Source: Phytomonospora sp040655735
Lineage (GTDB): Bacteria; Actinomycetota; Actinomycetes; Mycobacteriales; Micromonosporaceae
Assembly (NCBI RefSeq): GCF_040655735.1
Contig: NZ_JBFAKK010000010.1
Location: 186,001-250,000, forward strand
Direction of reading: 5' to 3'
DNA: 64,000 nucleotides
In this document: positions 31,625 to 43,269 of the stretch, in pieces
How the letters are laid out: the number at the start of each line of letters is the position of its first letter
Position numbering within the stretch: the first letter of the stretch is position 1
Notes under the pieces: generated by a model
Seen by the model: the letters and a program-made list of their open reading frames with translations, nothing else
Told to the model about the DNA's origin: nothing
Database searches by the model: none
Position numbers and translations under genes: made by a program

Positions 31625-32182
31625 ATGGCTTCCACGAACGATCTCAAGAACGGCCTGGTGCTCAACCTCGACGGCGGTCTGTGGACCGTCGTGAAGTTCC
31701 AGCACGTCAAGCCCGGTAAGGGCGGTGCCTTCGTGCGGACCACGCTCAAGCACGTGCTGTCCGGGAAGGTCGTCGACAAGACCTTCAACGCCGGCGTCAA
31801 GGTCGACACCGCGACGGTGGACAAGCGGACCTACCAGTTCCTCTACGTCGACGGCGACGACTTCATCTTCATGGACACCGACACCTTCGACCAGATCCCG
31901 GTCTCGAAGGAGACCATCGGCGACGGCGCGAAGTACCTGCTCCCCGAGTCCGAGGCCACCATCGGCATGCACGAGGGCGTTCCGCTCTACGTCGAGCTGC
32001 CGACCTCCGTCGTCCTCGAGGTCACCTACACCGAGCCGGGCCTGCAGGGCGACCGCTCCTCGGCCGGCACGAAGCCCGCGACCGTCGAGACCGGTGCCGA
32101 GGTGGCCGTGCCGCTGTTCGTCACCACCGGCGAGAAGATCAAGGTCGACACCCGTGACGGCAGCTACCTCGGCCGTGCCTGA
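31625..32182 (+). CDS. efp: Elongation factor P
   Basis: EF-P rescues ribosomes stalled at polyproline stretches. The 185-residue protein has the standard three domains: KOW-like domain I with KPGKGGAFVRTTLKHV, carrying the tip lysine of the PGKG loop that is modified in some bacteria; OB-fold domain II; and OB-fold domain III with GDRSSAGTKPATVETGAEVAVPLFV. The tip is Lys, not Arg, and no EpmA/EpmB modification genes are in this window. A TACACT -10-like box lies at 31573-31578. It overlaps nusB by 8 bp, the usual efp-nusB pair. Confidence 0.96.
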   Translation: MASTNDLKNGLVLNLDGGLWTVVKFQHVKPGKGGAFVRTTLKHVLSGKVVDKTFNAGVKVDTATVDKRTYQFLYVDGDDFIFMDTDTFDQIPVSKETIGDGAKYLLPESEATIGMHEGVPLYVELPTSVVLEVTYTEPGLQGDRSSAGTKPATVETGAEVAVPLFVTTGEKIKVDTRDGSYLGRA

Positions 32183-32642
32183 GCAGGAGCGGACCCCCGC
32201 CGACCGCAAGCCCTCGTCCTTCTCGTCGTTCCCCGCGCGGCGCAAGGCGCGCAAGCGCGCCGTCGACGTCCTCTACGAGGCCGAGCAGCGCGACCTGCCC
32301 TTCACCCGGGTGCTCGACGATCGCCGCGACCTCGGCGAGCGGGACAAGGAGATGCCGACGATCCCCGAGTACACCACCGTCCTCGTCGAGGGCGTGTCGA
32401 TGTACCGCAAGGAGATCGACTTCGAGATCGCCGGCGCCGCCCACGGCTGGACCCTGGCCCGCATGCCCGCCGTCGACCGCAACATCCTGCGCGTCGCCGT
32501 CTACGAGCTGCGCCACCAGGTCGACGTGGACATCCCCGTCGTGATCAGTGAGGCCGTCAAGCTCGCCGAGATCTTGTGCTCCGACGACTCGCCCGGCTTC
32601 ATCAACGGCGTGCTCAACCACCTCGCCGGGAACCAGGCCTAG
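32175..32642 (+). CDS. nusB: Transcription antitermination factor NusB
   Basis: NusB acts with NusE/S10 at boxA in rRNA operons. The 155-residue all-helical protein shows ARRKARKRAVDVLYEAEQRD (residues 20-39) and the C-terminal ISEAVKLAEILCSDDSPGFINGVLNHLA segment characteristic of NusB. GTG at 32175 overlaps the efp stop; no better start lies between. It ends just before a strong bidirectional terminator facing bldD. Confidence 0.94.
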   Translation: MPEQERTPADRKPSSFSSFPARRKARKRAVDVLYEAEQRDLPFTRVLDDRRDLGERDKEMPTIPEYTTVLVEGVSMYRKEIDFEIAGAAHGWTLARMPAVDRNILRVAVYELRHQVDVDIPVVISEAVKLAEILCSDDSPGFINGVLNHLAGNQA

Positions 32643-32664
32643 GGCCGCAACGCGTACATATATA

Positions 32665-32697
32665 AAGAGCGGGCCCCCTGCCGTGGGGCCCGCTCTT
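32665..32697. terminator. bidirectional terminator between nusB and bldD
   Basis: A perfect 13-bp stem, AAGAGCGGGCCCC with GGGGCCCGCTCTT, encloses a 7-base loop. A/T-rich DNA lies on the 5' side. It sits between converging genes. Confidence 0.88.
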
Positions 32698-32713
32698 CAC
32701 GTCGCTGTGGGGC

Positions 32714-33208
32714 TTAGTTCTCGCGGTTGAGGAACTCGTGCGGGTCGCTGATCAGCACACCCAGCTCGGTCAGCCGCTCCACCAGGCCGGAGGGCGTGGT
32801 GTCGTAAACAATGGCGAGGGCGGAGAGGTCGTCGGCGCGGATCGAGAGCATCCGGCCGTTGTAGTCGCCACGCTGCTGCTGAATCGCTCGCGCGTACCGG
32901 GCGATGGGCGCGACCTCGTCGGCGGGGTGCTCATAGAGCGCCTCAAGGTCGAGAATGATCTTCCCGGCGGGCTCGAACTTCATGGGCGTGCCCTCGGGGA
33001 GGAGCTCCGAGACGGGCACCCGGTAGAAAGCGGCCAGCTCGGCCAGTCGGGCGACGGTGACCGCACGGTCCCCGCGCTCGTACGAGCCGATGACGACCGC
33101 CTTCCACTTGCCGGCCGACTTCTCCTCCACACCCTGAAGCGACAGGCCCTGTTGCTGCCGGATCTGGCGGAGGCGGTTGCCGAGACTCTTGGCGTACTCA
33201 GACGGCAT
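32714..33208 (-). CDS. bldD: Developmental regulator BldD
   Basis: BldD represses sporulation genes when dimerised by tetrameric c-di-GMP. This 164-residue protein has an N-terminal Xre-type HTH (GNRLRQIRQQQGLSLQGVEEKSAGKWKAVVIGSYERGDRAVTV, about 10-52). The C-terminal effector domain keeps the c-di-GMP signature: RGD in QQQRGDYNGR and, shortly after, RADD (RxxD). Presence of both motifs implies c-di-GMP responsiveness. A TCACT-N6-AGTGA palindrome lies 45-60 bp before the ATG, consistent with autoregulation. It is divergent from the pyr operon. Confidence 0.95.
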   Translation of the reverse strand: MPSEYAKSLGNRLRQIRQQQGLSLQGVEEKSAGKWKAVVIGSYERGDRAVTVARLAELAAFYRVPVSELLPEGTPMKFEPAGKIILDLEALYEHPADEVAPIARYARAIQQQRGDYNGRMLSIRADDLSALAIVYDTTPSGLVERLTELGVLISDPHEFLNREN

Positions 33209-33252
33209 TGACTAGGACTCCAGTCTTGTCGAGGTTGGGGGGACCCCAGTTT

Positions 33253-33268
33253 TCACTACGGAGAGTGA
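33253..33268. promoter_or_regulatory. BldD-box-like palindrome upstream of bldD
   Basis: TCACT and AGTGA half-sites are separated by 6 bp. The half-sites match those of the Streptomyces BldD consensus, which is an AGTGA/TCACC-type inverted repeat. Position before bldD fits known autorepression. Confidence 0.6.
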
Positions 33269-33345
33269 GGTTAGGCGGGTGGGGGTACCCCGGTCAAGTG
33301 GCGCAGGTCATCTGGTCCGCGGATGCCCGGTGACCAGCGCGCTGA

Positions 33346-33351
33346 TAGGCT
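33346..33351 (+). promoter_or_regulatory. possible -10 box of the pyr operon
   Basis: TAGGCT resembles an actinobacterial -10 element and would place the transcript start about 20 bp before the PyrR-loop motif. No good -35 partner is seen, so this is tentative. Confidence 0.3.
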
Positions 33352-33371
33352 CCGCGGCGATCACCTTTAAA

Positions 33372-33402
33372 GACCCGTCCCGTGAGGCGGAGAAGGGAGG
33401 TC
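33372..33402 (+). promoter_or_regulatory. PyrR-binding loop / translational control element in the pyr leader
   Basis: The leader contains UCCCGUGAGGC (33378-33388), matching the core of the PyrR-binding-loop consensus as I recall it (ARUCCNGNGAGGYU). The Shine-Dalgarno GAAGGGAGG follows at once (33392-33400). GACC (33372-33375) can pair with GGUC (33399-33402), closing a stem over both. UMP-bound PyrR could thus block initiation, the mechanism described for mycobacteria. No intrinsic terminator is visible. Confidence 0.7.
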
Positions 33403-33405
33403 GGA

Positions 33406-33999
33406 ATGGCGGACCGTGTCCAGAACACGCCCGAACCATCCCGAGAATTGCTGTCCGACGCCGATATCGGCCGAGTGCTCGACCGAATCGCGCATCAGAT
33501 ACTGGAAAAAACCCGCGGCGCCCGTGAGGTGACGCTGCTCGGAATTCCCACCCGCGGTGTACCACTCTCCGTACGACTCGCCGAGCGCATCCGCTCTTTC
33601 GAGGGCGTCGAAGTCCCGCACGGCGCACTCGACGTCACCCTCTATCGCGACGACCTCCGCATGCGCGGCGCCCGCCCGCTCGGCCCGACCTCGGTGCCCT
33701 CCGGCGGCATCGACGGCCGCCGCGTCATCCTCGTCGACGACGTCCTCTACTCCGGGCGCACCGTCCGGGCCGCCCTCAACGCGCTCTACGACGTCGGCCG
33801 GCCCCTCCAGGTCCAGCTCGCCGTCCTCGTCGACCGCGGCCACCGCGAACTGCCGATCCGCGCTGACTACGTCGGCAAGAACATCCCCACCTCGCAGAGC
33901 GAGAAGGTCAGCGTCCTGCTGCGCGAGATCGACGACCGCGACGCCGTCCTCCTCTCCGGCGGAGAGCAGAAGAACCCCCTCAACGGAGGTGACAAGTGA
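33406..33999 (+). CDS. pyrR: PyrR bifunctional pyr operon regulator / uracil phosphoribosyltransferase
   Basis: PyrR binds pyr mRNA in response to UMP and has UPRTase activity. The 197-residue protein has the type I PRTase fold with the PRPP loop RVILVDDVLYSGRTVRAALNAL (about 103-124). The flexible loop LYRDDLRMRGARP and the RNA-contacting RxEIPTRG-like LGIPTRGVPL (about 45-54) are also seen. ATG at 33406 has a strong Shine-Dalgarno; eight codons upstream in frame are leader RNA. It heads pyrR-pyrB-pyrC-carA-carB-pyrD-pyrF, each gene overlapping or closely following the last. Confidence 0.95.
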   Translation: MADRVQNTPEPSRELLSDADIGRVLDRIAHQILEKTRGAREVTLLGIPTRGVPLSVRLAERIRSFEGVEVPHGALDVTLYRDDLRMRGARPLGPTSVPSGGIDGRRVILVDDVLYSGRTVRAALNALYDVGRPLQVQLAVLVDRGHRELPIRADYVGKNIPTSQSEKVSVLLREIDDRDAVLLSGGEQKNPLNGGDK

Positions 34000-34925
34000 T
34001 CACCCATCTCCTCTCGGCCGCCGACCTCGACCGGGACACCGCGACGCTCCTGCTCGACACCGCCCGCCAGCTCGGCGCGGCCCTGTCCGGCAGGGAGGTC
34101 AAGAAGCTCCCCACCCTGCGCGGCCGGACCGTGGTCAACCTCTTCTACGAGGACTCCACCCGCACCCGCGTGTCCTTCGAGGCCGCCGCCAAGCGCCTGT
34201 CCGCCGACGTCGTCAACTTCTCCGCGAAGGGATCCAGCGTCTCCAAGGGCGAGAGCCTCAAGGACACCGCCTGGACCCTGCAGGCGATGGGCGCCGACGC
34301 CGTCGTCATCCGCCACCCCGCATCCGGCGCGCCGCACCGGCTCGCCCAGTGGGTCGACGGCAGTGTCCTCAACGCCGGCGACGGCACCCACGAGCACCCC
34401 ACCCAGGCACTCCTCGACGCCTACACGATGCGTGAGCGGATGGGCCGCCTCGAAGGGCTGCGCGTCGCCATCGTCGGCGATGTCCTGCACAGCCGCGTCG
34501 CCCGCTCGAACGTCCTGCTTCTGCGCACCCTCGGCGCCGAGGTCACCCTCGTCGCCCCTCCGACGCTGCTGCCGGTCGGCGTCGAGTCCTGGCCGGCGAA
34601 GGTCTCCTACGACTTCGACGAGATGTTGCCCAAAACCGACGTCGTCATGATGCTGCGGGTGCAACGTGAACGCATGACCGACTCTTTCTTCCCCTCCGTG
34701 CGGGAGTACTCGCGCCGGTACGGACTCGACGTCCGCCGCGCGGCGATGCTGCCCGAGCACGGACTGGTCATGCACCCCGGCCCCATGGTGCGCGGCATGG
34801 AGATCGCGCCCGAGGTCGCCGACTCACCCCGCTCGGCCATCGTCGAGCAGGTCGCCAACGGAGTACTGGTACGGATGGCGGCCCTGTATCTGCTGCTGTC
34901 GGGAGAGAAGGGAACGGCCGAGTGA
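33996..34925 (+). CDS. pyrB: Aspartate carbamoyltransferase catalytic subunit
   Basis: PyrB makes carbamoyl-aspartate, the committed step of pyrimidine synthesis. The 309-residue length is standard. The carbamoyl-phosphate site is FYEDSTRTRVSFEAAAKRL (about 50-68), with KGESLKDT near 83 and HPASGAPHRLA and GDGTHEHPTQALLD near 107-137. GTG at 33996 overlaps the pyrR stop and has GGAGGTGA upstream. No pyrI regulatory subunit is present, as usual outside enterobacteria. Confidence 0.97.
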   Translation: MITHLLSAADLDRDTATLLLDTARQLGAALSGREVKKLPTLRGRTVVNLFYEDSTRTRVSFEAAAKRLSADVVNFSAKGSSVSKGESLKDTAWTLQAMGADAVVIRHPASGAPHRLAQWVDGSVLNAGDGTHEHPTQALLDAYTMRERMGRLEGLRVAIVGDVLHSRVARSNVLLLRTLGAEVTLVAPPTLLPVGVESWPAKVSYDFDEMLPKTDVVMMLRVQRERMTDSFFPSVREYSRRYGLDVRRAAMLPEHGLVMHPGPMVRGMEIAPEVADSPRSAIVEQVANGVLVRMAALYLLLSGEKGTAE

Positions 34926-36217
34926 ACAACGACTGGCTGATCAAGAACGCGTCCGTGCTCGGCCGCCAGACCGCCGACATCGCCGTCGAGAACGGTGTCA
35001 TCACCGCCGTCGGCGCCGGCCTCACCGCCCCCGAAGGGGCCGAGGTTCTCGAAGCCGAAGGGCTCATCGCCCTCCCCGGCCTCGTCGACCTGCACACCCA
35101 CCTGCGCGAACCCGGCCGCGAGGACGCCGAGACCGTCCTCACCGGCAGTCGCGCCGCCGCCCTCGGCGGCTACACCGCCGTGTGCGCCATGGCCAACACC
35201 TCCCCGGTCGCCGACACCGCCGGAGTCGTCGAGCAGGTCTGGCGCCTCGGCCGCGACGCCGGCCTCGTCGACGTCCAGCCCATCGGCGCCGTCACCGTCG
35301 GCCTCGCCGGCGAGCAGCTCGCGGAACTGGGCGCCATGGCCGACTCCGCCGCCCGCGTGCGGATCTTCTCCGACGACGGCTTCTGCGTCGCCGACCCCAA
35401 GCTCATGCGCCGCGCACTGGAGTACGTCAAGGCCTTCGACGGGATCATCGCCCAGCACGCCGAGGAGCCCCGCCTCACCCAGGGCGCCCAGATGCACGAG
35501 GGCGACTACTCCGCCCAGCTCGGCCTCGCCGGCTGGCCCGCCGTGGCCGAAGAGGCGATCATCGCCCGCGACTGCCTGCTCACCGGCCACGTCGGCTCCC
35601 GCCTGCACGTCTGCCACGTCTCCACGGCCGGCTCGGTGGAGATCCTGCGCTGGGCGAAGACCAAGGAATGGCGCGTCACCGCCGAGGTCTGCCCGCACCA
35701 CCTGCTCCTCACCGACGAGCGTGCCACCAGCTACGACCCGGTCAACAAGGTCAACCCGCCCCTGCGCACGAACGCCGACATCGAGGCCCTGCGCGCCGCG
35801 CTCGCCGACGGCGTCATCGACATCGTCGCCACCGACCACGCCCCCCACACCGCCGAGGACAAGGAGTGCGAGTGGGCCGCGGCCCGCCCGGGCATGCTCG
35901 GCCTCCAGACGGCGCTGTCGATCGTGGTCAAGACCATGGTCGAGCCGGGCCTGCTCGACTGGGACGGCCTCGCCGAGCGCATGTCCCGCCGCCCGGCTCG
36001 CATCGCCGGCCTCGAAGGCCACGGCCTCGACCCGGCCCCCGGCGTCCCGGCCAACCTCACCCTTGTCGACCCCGCCGCGAACTGGACGGTCGTCCCGAAC
36101 GAACTGGCCAGCCGCAGCCGCAACACCCCCTACGCGCAGATGACGCTCCCCGCGACGGTGCGGGCGACCTTCCTGCGCGGGGAAGCGACGGTACTCGAAG
36201 GAAAGGCGACGAAATGA
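34922..36217 (+). CDS. pyrC: Dihydroorotase
   Basis: This class I dihydroorotase has 431 residues. The metal-binding DLHTHLREPG lies at about 57-66; other metal/active-site segments are the HAEE near 180, GHVGSRLHVCHVST (about 222-235) and ATDHAPHT (about 302-309). The usual carboxylated Lys of this family is not present where expected (FDGIIAQHAE); class I enzymes vary here. GTG at 34922 overlaps pyrB (GTGA), and the stop overlaps carA. Confidence 0.95.
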   Translation: MNNDWLIKNASVLGRQTADIAVENGVITAVGAGLTAPEGAEVLEAEGLIALPGLVDLHTHLREPGREDAETVLTGSRAAALGGYTAVCAMANTSPVADTAGVVEQVWRLGRDAGLVDVQPIGAVTVGLAGEQLAELGAMADSAARVRIFSDDGFCVADPKLMRRALEYVKAFDGIIAQHAEEPRLTQGAQMHEGDYSAQLGLAGWPAVAEEAIIARDCLLTGHVGSRLHVCHVSTAGSVEILRWAKTKEWRVTAEVCPHHLLLTDERATSYDPVNKVNPPLRTNADIEALRAALADGVIDIVATDHAPHTAEDKECEWAAARPGMLGLQTALSIVVKTMVEPGLLDWDGLAERMSRRPARIAGLEGHGLDPAPGVPANLTLVDPAANWTVVPNELASRSRNTPYAQMTLPATVRATFLRGEATVLEGKATK

Positions 36218-37354
36218 CCGGACTCTCCACGACCAGGAGGGCCCCGGCCGTCCTGGTGCTCGAAGACGGGCGCACGTTCCACGGCGAGGCCTACGGAGCC
36301 GTCGGCGAAACCCTGGGGGAGGCGGTGTTCTCCACCGGCATGACCGGCTACCAGGAGACGCTGACCGACCCCTCGTACCACCGGCAGATCGTCACCATGA
36401 CCGCCCCGCACATCGGCAACACCGGGGTCAACGACGAGGACGACGAGTCCTCCCGCATCTGGGTCGCCGGATTTGTCGTGCGCCAACCGTCCCGGACCGC
36501 CTCCAACTGGCGGGCGAAACGGTCCCTTGAGGACGAACTGGCCAACCAGGGAATCGTCGGGATCTGCGGTGTCGACACCCGCGCGCTGACCCGCCACCTC
36601 CGCGAACGCGGGGCCATGCGCGCCGGTATCTCCAGTGTGGACACCGACGTCGAAGCCCTGCTGCGCAAGGTGACCGGCGCGCCGCAGATGTCGGGCGCGA
36701 ACCTGCTCGCCGACGTCTCAACGCGACAGTCCTATGTGGTCGAGGCCGTCGGGGACAAGAGGCTCACGGTCGCCGCCATCGACTTCGGCATCAAGCGCAA
36801 CACCCCCCGCCGGATGGCCGAGCGCGGCATCGAGACGCACGTGCTCCCCGCCGACGCCGGCATCGACGACGTCCTCGCGGTCGAGCCCGACGCGGTGTTC
36901 CTCTCCAACGGCCCCGGCGACCCGGCGACGGCCGACCTGGCGCTCACCAAGGGCCTGCTGGAGCGCGGTGTGCCGATCTTCGGCATCTGCTTCGGCAACC
37001 AGGTCCTCGGCCGCGCGCTCGGCCTGGGCACCTTCAAGCTCCGCTACGGCCACCGCGGGATCAACCAGCCCGTGCTCGACCGCGCCACCGGCAAGGTCGA
37101 GGTCACCGCGCACAACCACGGCTTCGCTGTGAAGGCCCCCGAATCAGGCACGACCTTCGCCACCCCCTACGGGACGGCCGAGGTCAGCCACATCTGCCTC
37201 AACGACGACGTCGTCGAAGGGCTTCGACTTTCCGACCCCGACGGGAAGGTCCTCGCCTTCTCCGTCCAGTACCACCCGGAGGCGGCGGCCGGCCCGCGCG
37301 ACGCGGACTACCTGTTCGACCGGCTCGTTGAACTCGCGGAGCAGGAGCCGGCCA

Positions 37355-37362
<8 letters not shown>
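36214..37362 (+). CDS. carA: Carbamoyl-phosphate synthase small subunit (glutaminase)
   Basis: CarA supplies ammonia from glutamine to CarB for both arginine and pyrimidine synthesis. The 382-residue protein has an N-terminal CPSase small domain (VFSTGMTGYQETLTDPSYHRQIV, about 39-61). The class I amidotransferase domain carries the nucleophile Cys in FGICFGNQ (about 254-261) and the His-x-Glu pair in QYHPEAAAGP. ATG at 36214 overlaps the pyrC stop; carB overlaps its 3' end by 8 bp. carAB inside the pyr operon implies control by PyrR. Confidence 0.96.
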
Positions 37363-40702
<3,340 letters not shown>

Positions 40703-40775
40703 CGGCCGGGGACACGACGCCCGAGCGTCCCGCGCATTGCCGCGGGGCGCCGGGCCACCCATGAGGAGGACACCC

Positions 40776-41837
40776 GTGTTCTACCGCCAGGTGCTCAGGC
40801 CGTTGCTGTTCAAGTTCGGCGGACCCGACCCCGAGGACGCCCACGAGCGCACCATGTGGGCGCTCTCGCAGGTCGCAAGGCGGCCGAGGCTGCGGGAGAC
40901 GCTGCTGTCCTTCAACGCCCGCGCGCGTCCCACCGAGGTCTTCGGGCTGAAGTTCCCCAACCCCGTCGGCCTGGCCGCCGGCATGGACAAGGACGGACGG
41001 GCCCTGCACGCGTGGCCCGCCCTGGGCTTCGGCTTCATCGAGGTCGGCACGGTCACCTGGCGCCCGCAGCCGGGAAACCCGCGGCCCCGCCTCTACCGTC
41101 TGCGCGACAGCGAGGCCCTCATCAACCGGATGGGCTTCAACAACCGAGGGGCCATCTCCCTCGGCGCCAGGCTCGCCGACCTGGAGCCCCTGCCGGTCCC
41201 ACTGGGCATCAGCCTCGGCAAGTCGAAGGTGACGCCCCTGGAAGACGCCGTCGGCGACTACCTGGCCTCGCTGCGGGTCCTCTACGAGTTCGGTGACTAC
41301 TTCGCCGTCAACGTCTCCTCGCCCAACACCCCGGGCCTGCGCAGCCTCCAGGACAAGGAGCAGCTGCGCACCCTTCTGGCGGCGCTGCGCGAGGAGGGCG
41401 CCCGACTGGCGGAGACCTCGCCCGGCGCGCCGGACAAGGTGAAGCCGCTGCTGGTCAAGATCGCCCCCGACCTGACCGAGTCGGCGGTCGCGGAGGTCCT
41501 CGACGTGTGCGCCGACGTCGGTGTCGACGGACTCATCGCCACCAACACCACCCTGTCACGCGACGGACTCACCGAATCCGACCGCCCCCGCGGCGTGGAA
41601 CCCGGCGGGCTGTCCGGGCGTCCACTAGGTGCCAGAGCACGAGCCGTTGTCGCCTTCGCCCACCGTGAGACCGGCGGGAAGCTGCCGATCATCGGCGTCG
41701 GCGGGATCGACACGCCCGACGCCGCGGCGCGGATGTTCGACGCCGGCGCGAGTCTGGTGCAGCTCTACACCGGATTCATCTACCAAGGCCCCTCCCTGCC
41801 CCGGCAGATCGCGCTGGACGCGCGCAAACGACTTTGA
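40776..41837 (+). CDS. pyrD: Quinone-dependent (class 2) dihydroorotate dehydrogenase
   Basis: PyrD oxidises dihydroorotate to orotate at the membrane, passing electrons to menaquinone. The 353-residue protein has the N-terminal helical membrane-binding extension of class 2 enzymes (FYRQVLRPLLFKFGGPDPEDAHE) and then the TIM barrel. FGLKFPNPVGLAAGMDKDG, GFIEVGTVTWRPQPGNPRPRLYRL, INRMGFNN and the catalytic Ser region VNVSSPNTPGLRSLQ are all present. GTG at 40776 sits 6 bp after AGGAGG; an ATG at 40761 would overlap that site. It lies 73 bp after carB and 13 bp before pyrF. Confidence 0.95.
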   Translation: MFYRQVLRPLLFKFGGPDPEDAHERTMWALSQVARRPRLRETLLSFNARARPTEVFGLKFPNPVGLAAGMDKDGRALHAWPALGFGFIEVGTVTWRPQPGNPRPRLYRLRDSEALINRMGFNNRGAISLGARLADLEPLPVPLGISLGKSKVTPLEDAVGDYLASLRVLYEFGDYFAVNVSSPNTPGLRSLQDKEQLRTLLAALREEGARLAETSPGAPDKVKPLLVKIAPDLTESAVAEVLDVCADVGVDGLIATNTTLSRDGLTESDRPRGVEPGGLSGRPLGARARAVVAFAHRETGGKLPIIGVGGIDTPDAAARMFDAGASLVQLYTGFIYQGPSLPRQIALDARKRL

Positions 41838-41850
41838 AGGAGTAGACCCA

Positions 41851-42771
41851 GTGGTTGACAAGACTTTCGGGGCCAAGGCCCACAACGCGCTCGCCAAACG
41901 CGGGCCCCTGTGCGTCGGCATCGACCCGCACGCGGGTCTGCTGCGGCACTGGGGGCTTTCCGACGACGTCGCGAGCCTTGAGCGCTTCTGCCGGACCATG
42001 GTGGAGGCGATCGCCGAGACGGCCGCCTTCGCCAAGCCGCAGTCGGCGTTCTTCGAGCGCTTCGGCTCCAAGGGCATCGCGGTCCTGGAGAAGGTGATCT
42101 CCGACTTGCGCTCCGCGGGCGTCCTGGTGATCGTCGACGCCAAGCGCGGCGACATCGGCTCGACCATGTCGGCCTACGCGCAGGCCTATCTCGACCCGGC
42201 GAGCCCGCTGTCGTGCGACGCGGTGACCGCGAGTCCGTTTCTCGGCTTCGGCTCCCTCACCCCCATGTTCGATCTCGCCGAAGCGCACAACCGCGGCGTG
42301 TTCGTGCTCGCCCTGACGTCCAATCCCGAGGGCGCCTCGGTGCAGCGGGCGCGGCGCTCCGACGGCCGCACCGTGGCTCAGTCCATTGTGGACGATATCG
42401 CGAGCCTCAATGAGGACGCCGAGCCCCTGGGCTCGATCGGAGCCGTCATCGGAGCCACCGTCAAGGGCGCCTGCGCGGAGAACTCCGCGTCGATCACCGC
42501 TGTGCGGGAGCACACACACGGAATCACTCACGCGACACCACAGAGTGACTCCGCTCACGATTTGATGAAGATCAATGGACCGATTCTGGTCCCGGGCATG
42601 GGTGCGCAAGGTGGCAAACCGGCCGACCTCAAACGTGTTCTGGGACGCGCGGCGGTGGCGGCAATTCCGTCCTATTCCCGCGAAATCGCCCGGCAGGGAC
42701 CGAGTCCGGCGGCGATCAAAGAGGCTGCCCAGAGGACCCTTGACGAGTGCCGCACGGCACTGCGACGGTGA
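41851..42771 (+). CDS. pyrF: Orotidine 5'-phosphate decarboxylase (type 2)
   Basis: PyrF forms UMP. The 306-residue protein is a type 2 OMPDC: CVGIDPHAGLL (22-32), AKPQSAFFERFG near 62, and the catalytic DAKRGDIGSTMSAYA near 92. TASPFLGFGSL and LTSNPEGASVQ follow, and the phosphate-binding LVPGMGAQGG is near residue 245. GTG at 41851 follows AAGGAG. The stretch between GAT (ending 42459) and NGPILVPG is about 28 residues longer than in the mycobacterial enzyme as I recall it, and locally less GC-rich (HTHGITHATPQ). The active-site segments are intact, so activity is expected. Confidence 0.93.
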   Translation: MVDKTFGAKAHNALAKRGPLCVGIDPHAGLLRHWGLSDDVASLERFCRTMVEAIAETAAFAKPQSAFFERFGSKGIAVLEKVISDLRSAGVLVIVDAKRGDIGSTMSAYAQAYLDPASPLSCDAVTASPFLGFGSLTPMFDLAEAHNRGVFVLALTSNPEGASVQRARRSDGRTVAQSIVDDIASLNEDAEPLGSIGAVIGATVKGACAENSASITAVREHTHGITHATPQSDSAHDLMKINGPILVPGMGAQGGKPADLKRVLGRAAVAAIPSYSREIARQGPSPAAIKEAAQRTLDECRTALRR

Positions 42772-42810
42772 GTCCGGGCAGTCTTTCGGCCTGTCGGAGG
42801 CCACCCCGGA

Positions 42811-42840
42811 TTGCGGGAACCCCTTTGCGACCGCTAGGTT
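42811..42840 (+). promoter_or_regulatory. predicted promoter of mihF
   Basis: TTGCGG (42811-42816) and TAGGTT (42835-42840) are separated by 18 bp, a good primary sigma-factor match for an actinomycete. It would give a leader of about 80 nt before the mihF GTG. Confidence 0.55.
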
Positions 42841-42928
42841 TCCGGCGCTGGGTAAACAACCTGCCCGGTCCGGGACGTGAGAGTGTGAACCCACGGATCC
42901 GGATGACAAGTCAACCCAAGGAGACCTC

Positions 42929-43249
42929 GTGCCGCTCCCGTCGCTTAGCCCCGAGCAGCGCGCAGCCGCGCTGGAGAAGGCCGCTGCCGCCCGCAAGGCT
43001 CGCGCAGAGCTGAAGGACCAACTCAAGCAGGGCACCACCACGCTGTCGGACGTCTTCGGCAAGATCGAAGACGACATCGTCGGCAAGATGAAGGTGTCGG
43101 CTGTACTGGAGGCGCTCCCCGGTATCGGCAAGGTCCGGGCCGCGCAGCTCATGGAAAAGCTCAAGATCGCCGAGAGCCGTCGCCTTCGTGGCCTCGGTGA
43201 GCACCAGCGCAGGGCGCTTCTTGCCGAGTTCGGACAAGCCGAAGCCTAG
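42929..43249 (+). CDS. mihF: Integration host factor, actinobacterial type (mIHF)
   Basis: This 106-residue nucleoid-associated protein binds and bends DNA and is unrelated to proteobacterial IHF. The N-terminus is an Ala/Lys/Arg-rich helix (PEQRAAALEKAAAARKARAELK). The C-terminal helix-two-turn-helix is very conserved: VLEALPGIGKVRAAQLMEKLKIAESRRLRGLGEHQRRALLAEF, in which LPGIGKVRA contacts DNA. GTG at 42929 has CAAGGAGA upstream. The mihF-gmk-rpoZ-coaBC order is standard in actinobacteria. Confidence 0.95.
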   Translation: MPLPSLSPEQRAAALEKAAAARKARAELKDQLKQGTTTLSDVFGKIEDDIVGKMKVSAVLEALPGIGKVRAAQLMEKLKIAESRRLRGLGEHQRRALLAEFGQAEA

Positions 43250-43269
43250 GCATCCGGTAGAAACGATCC

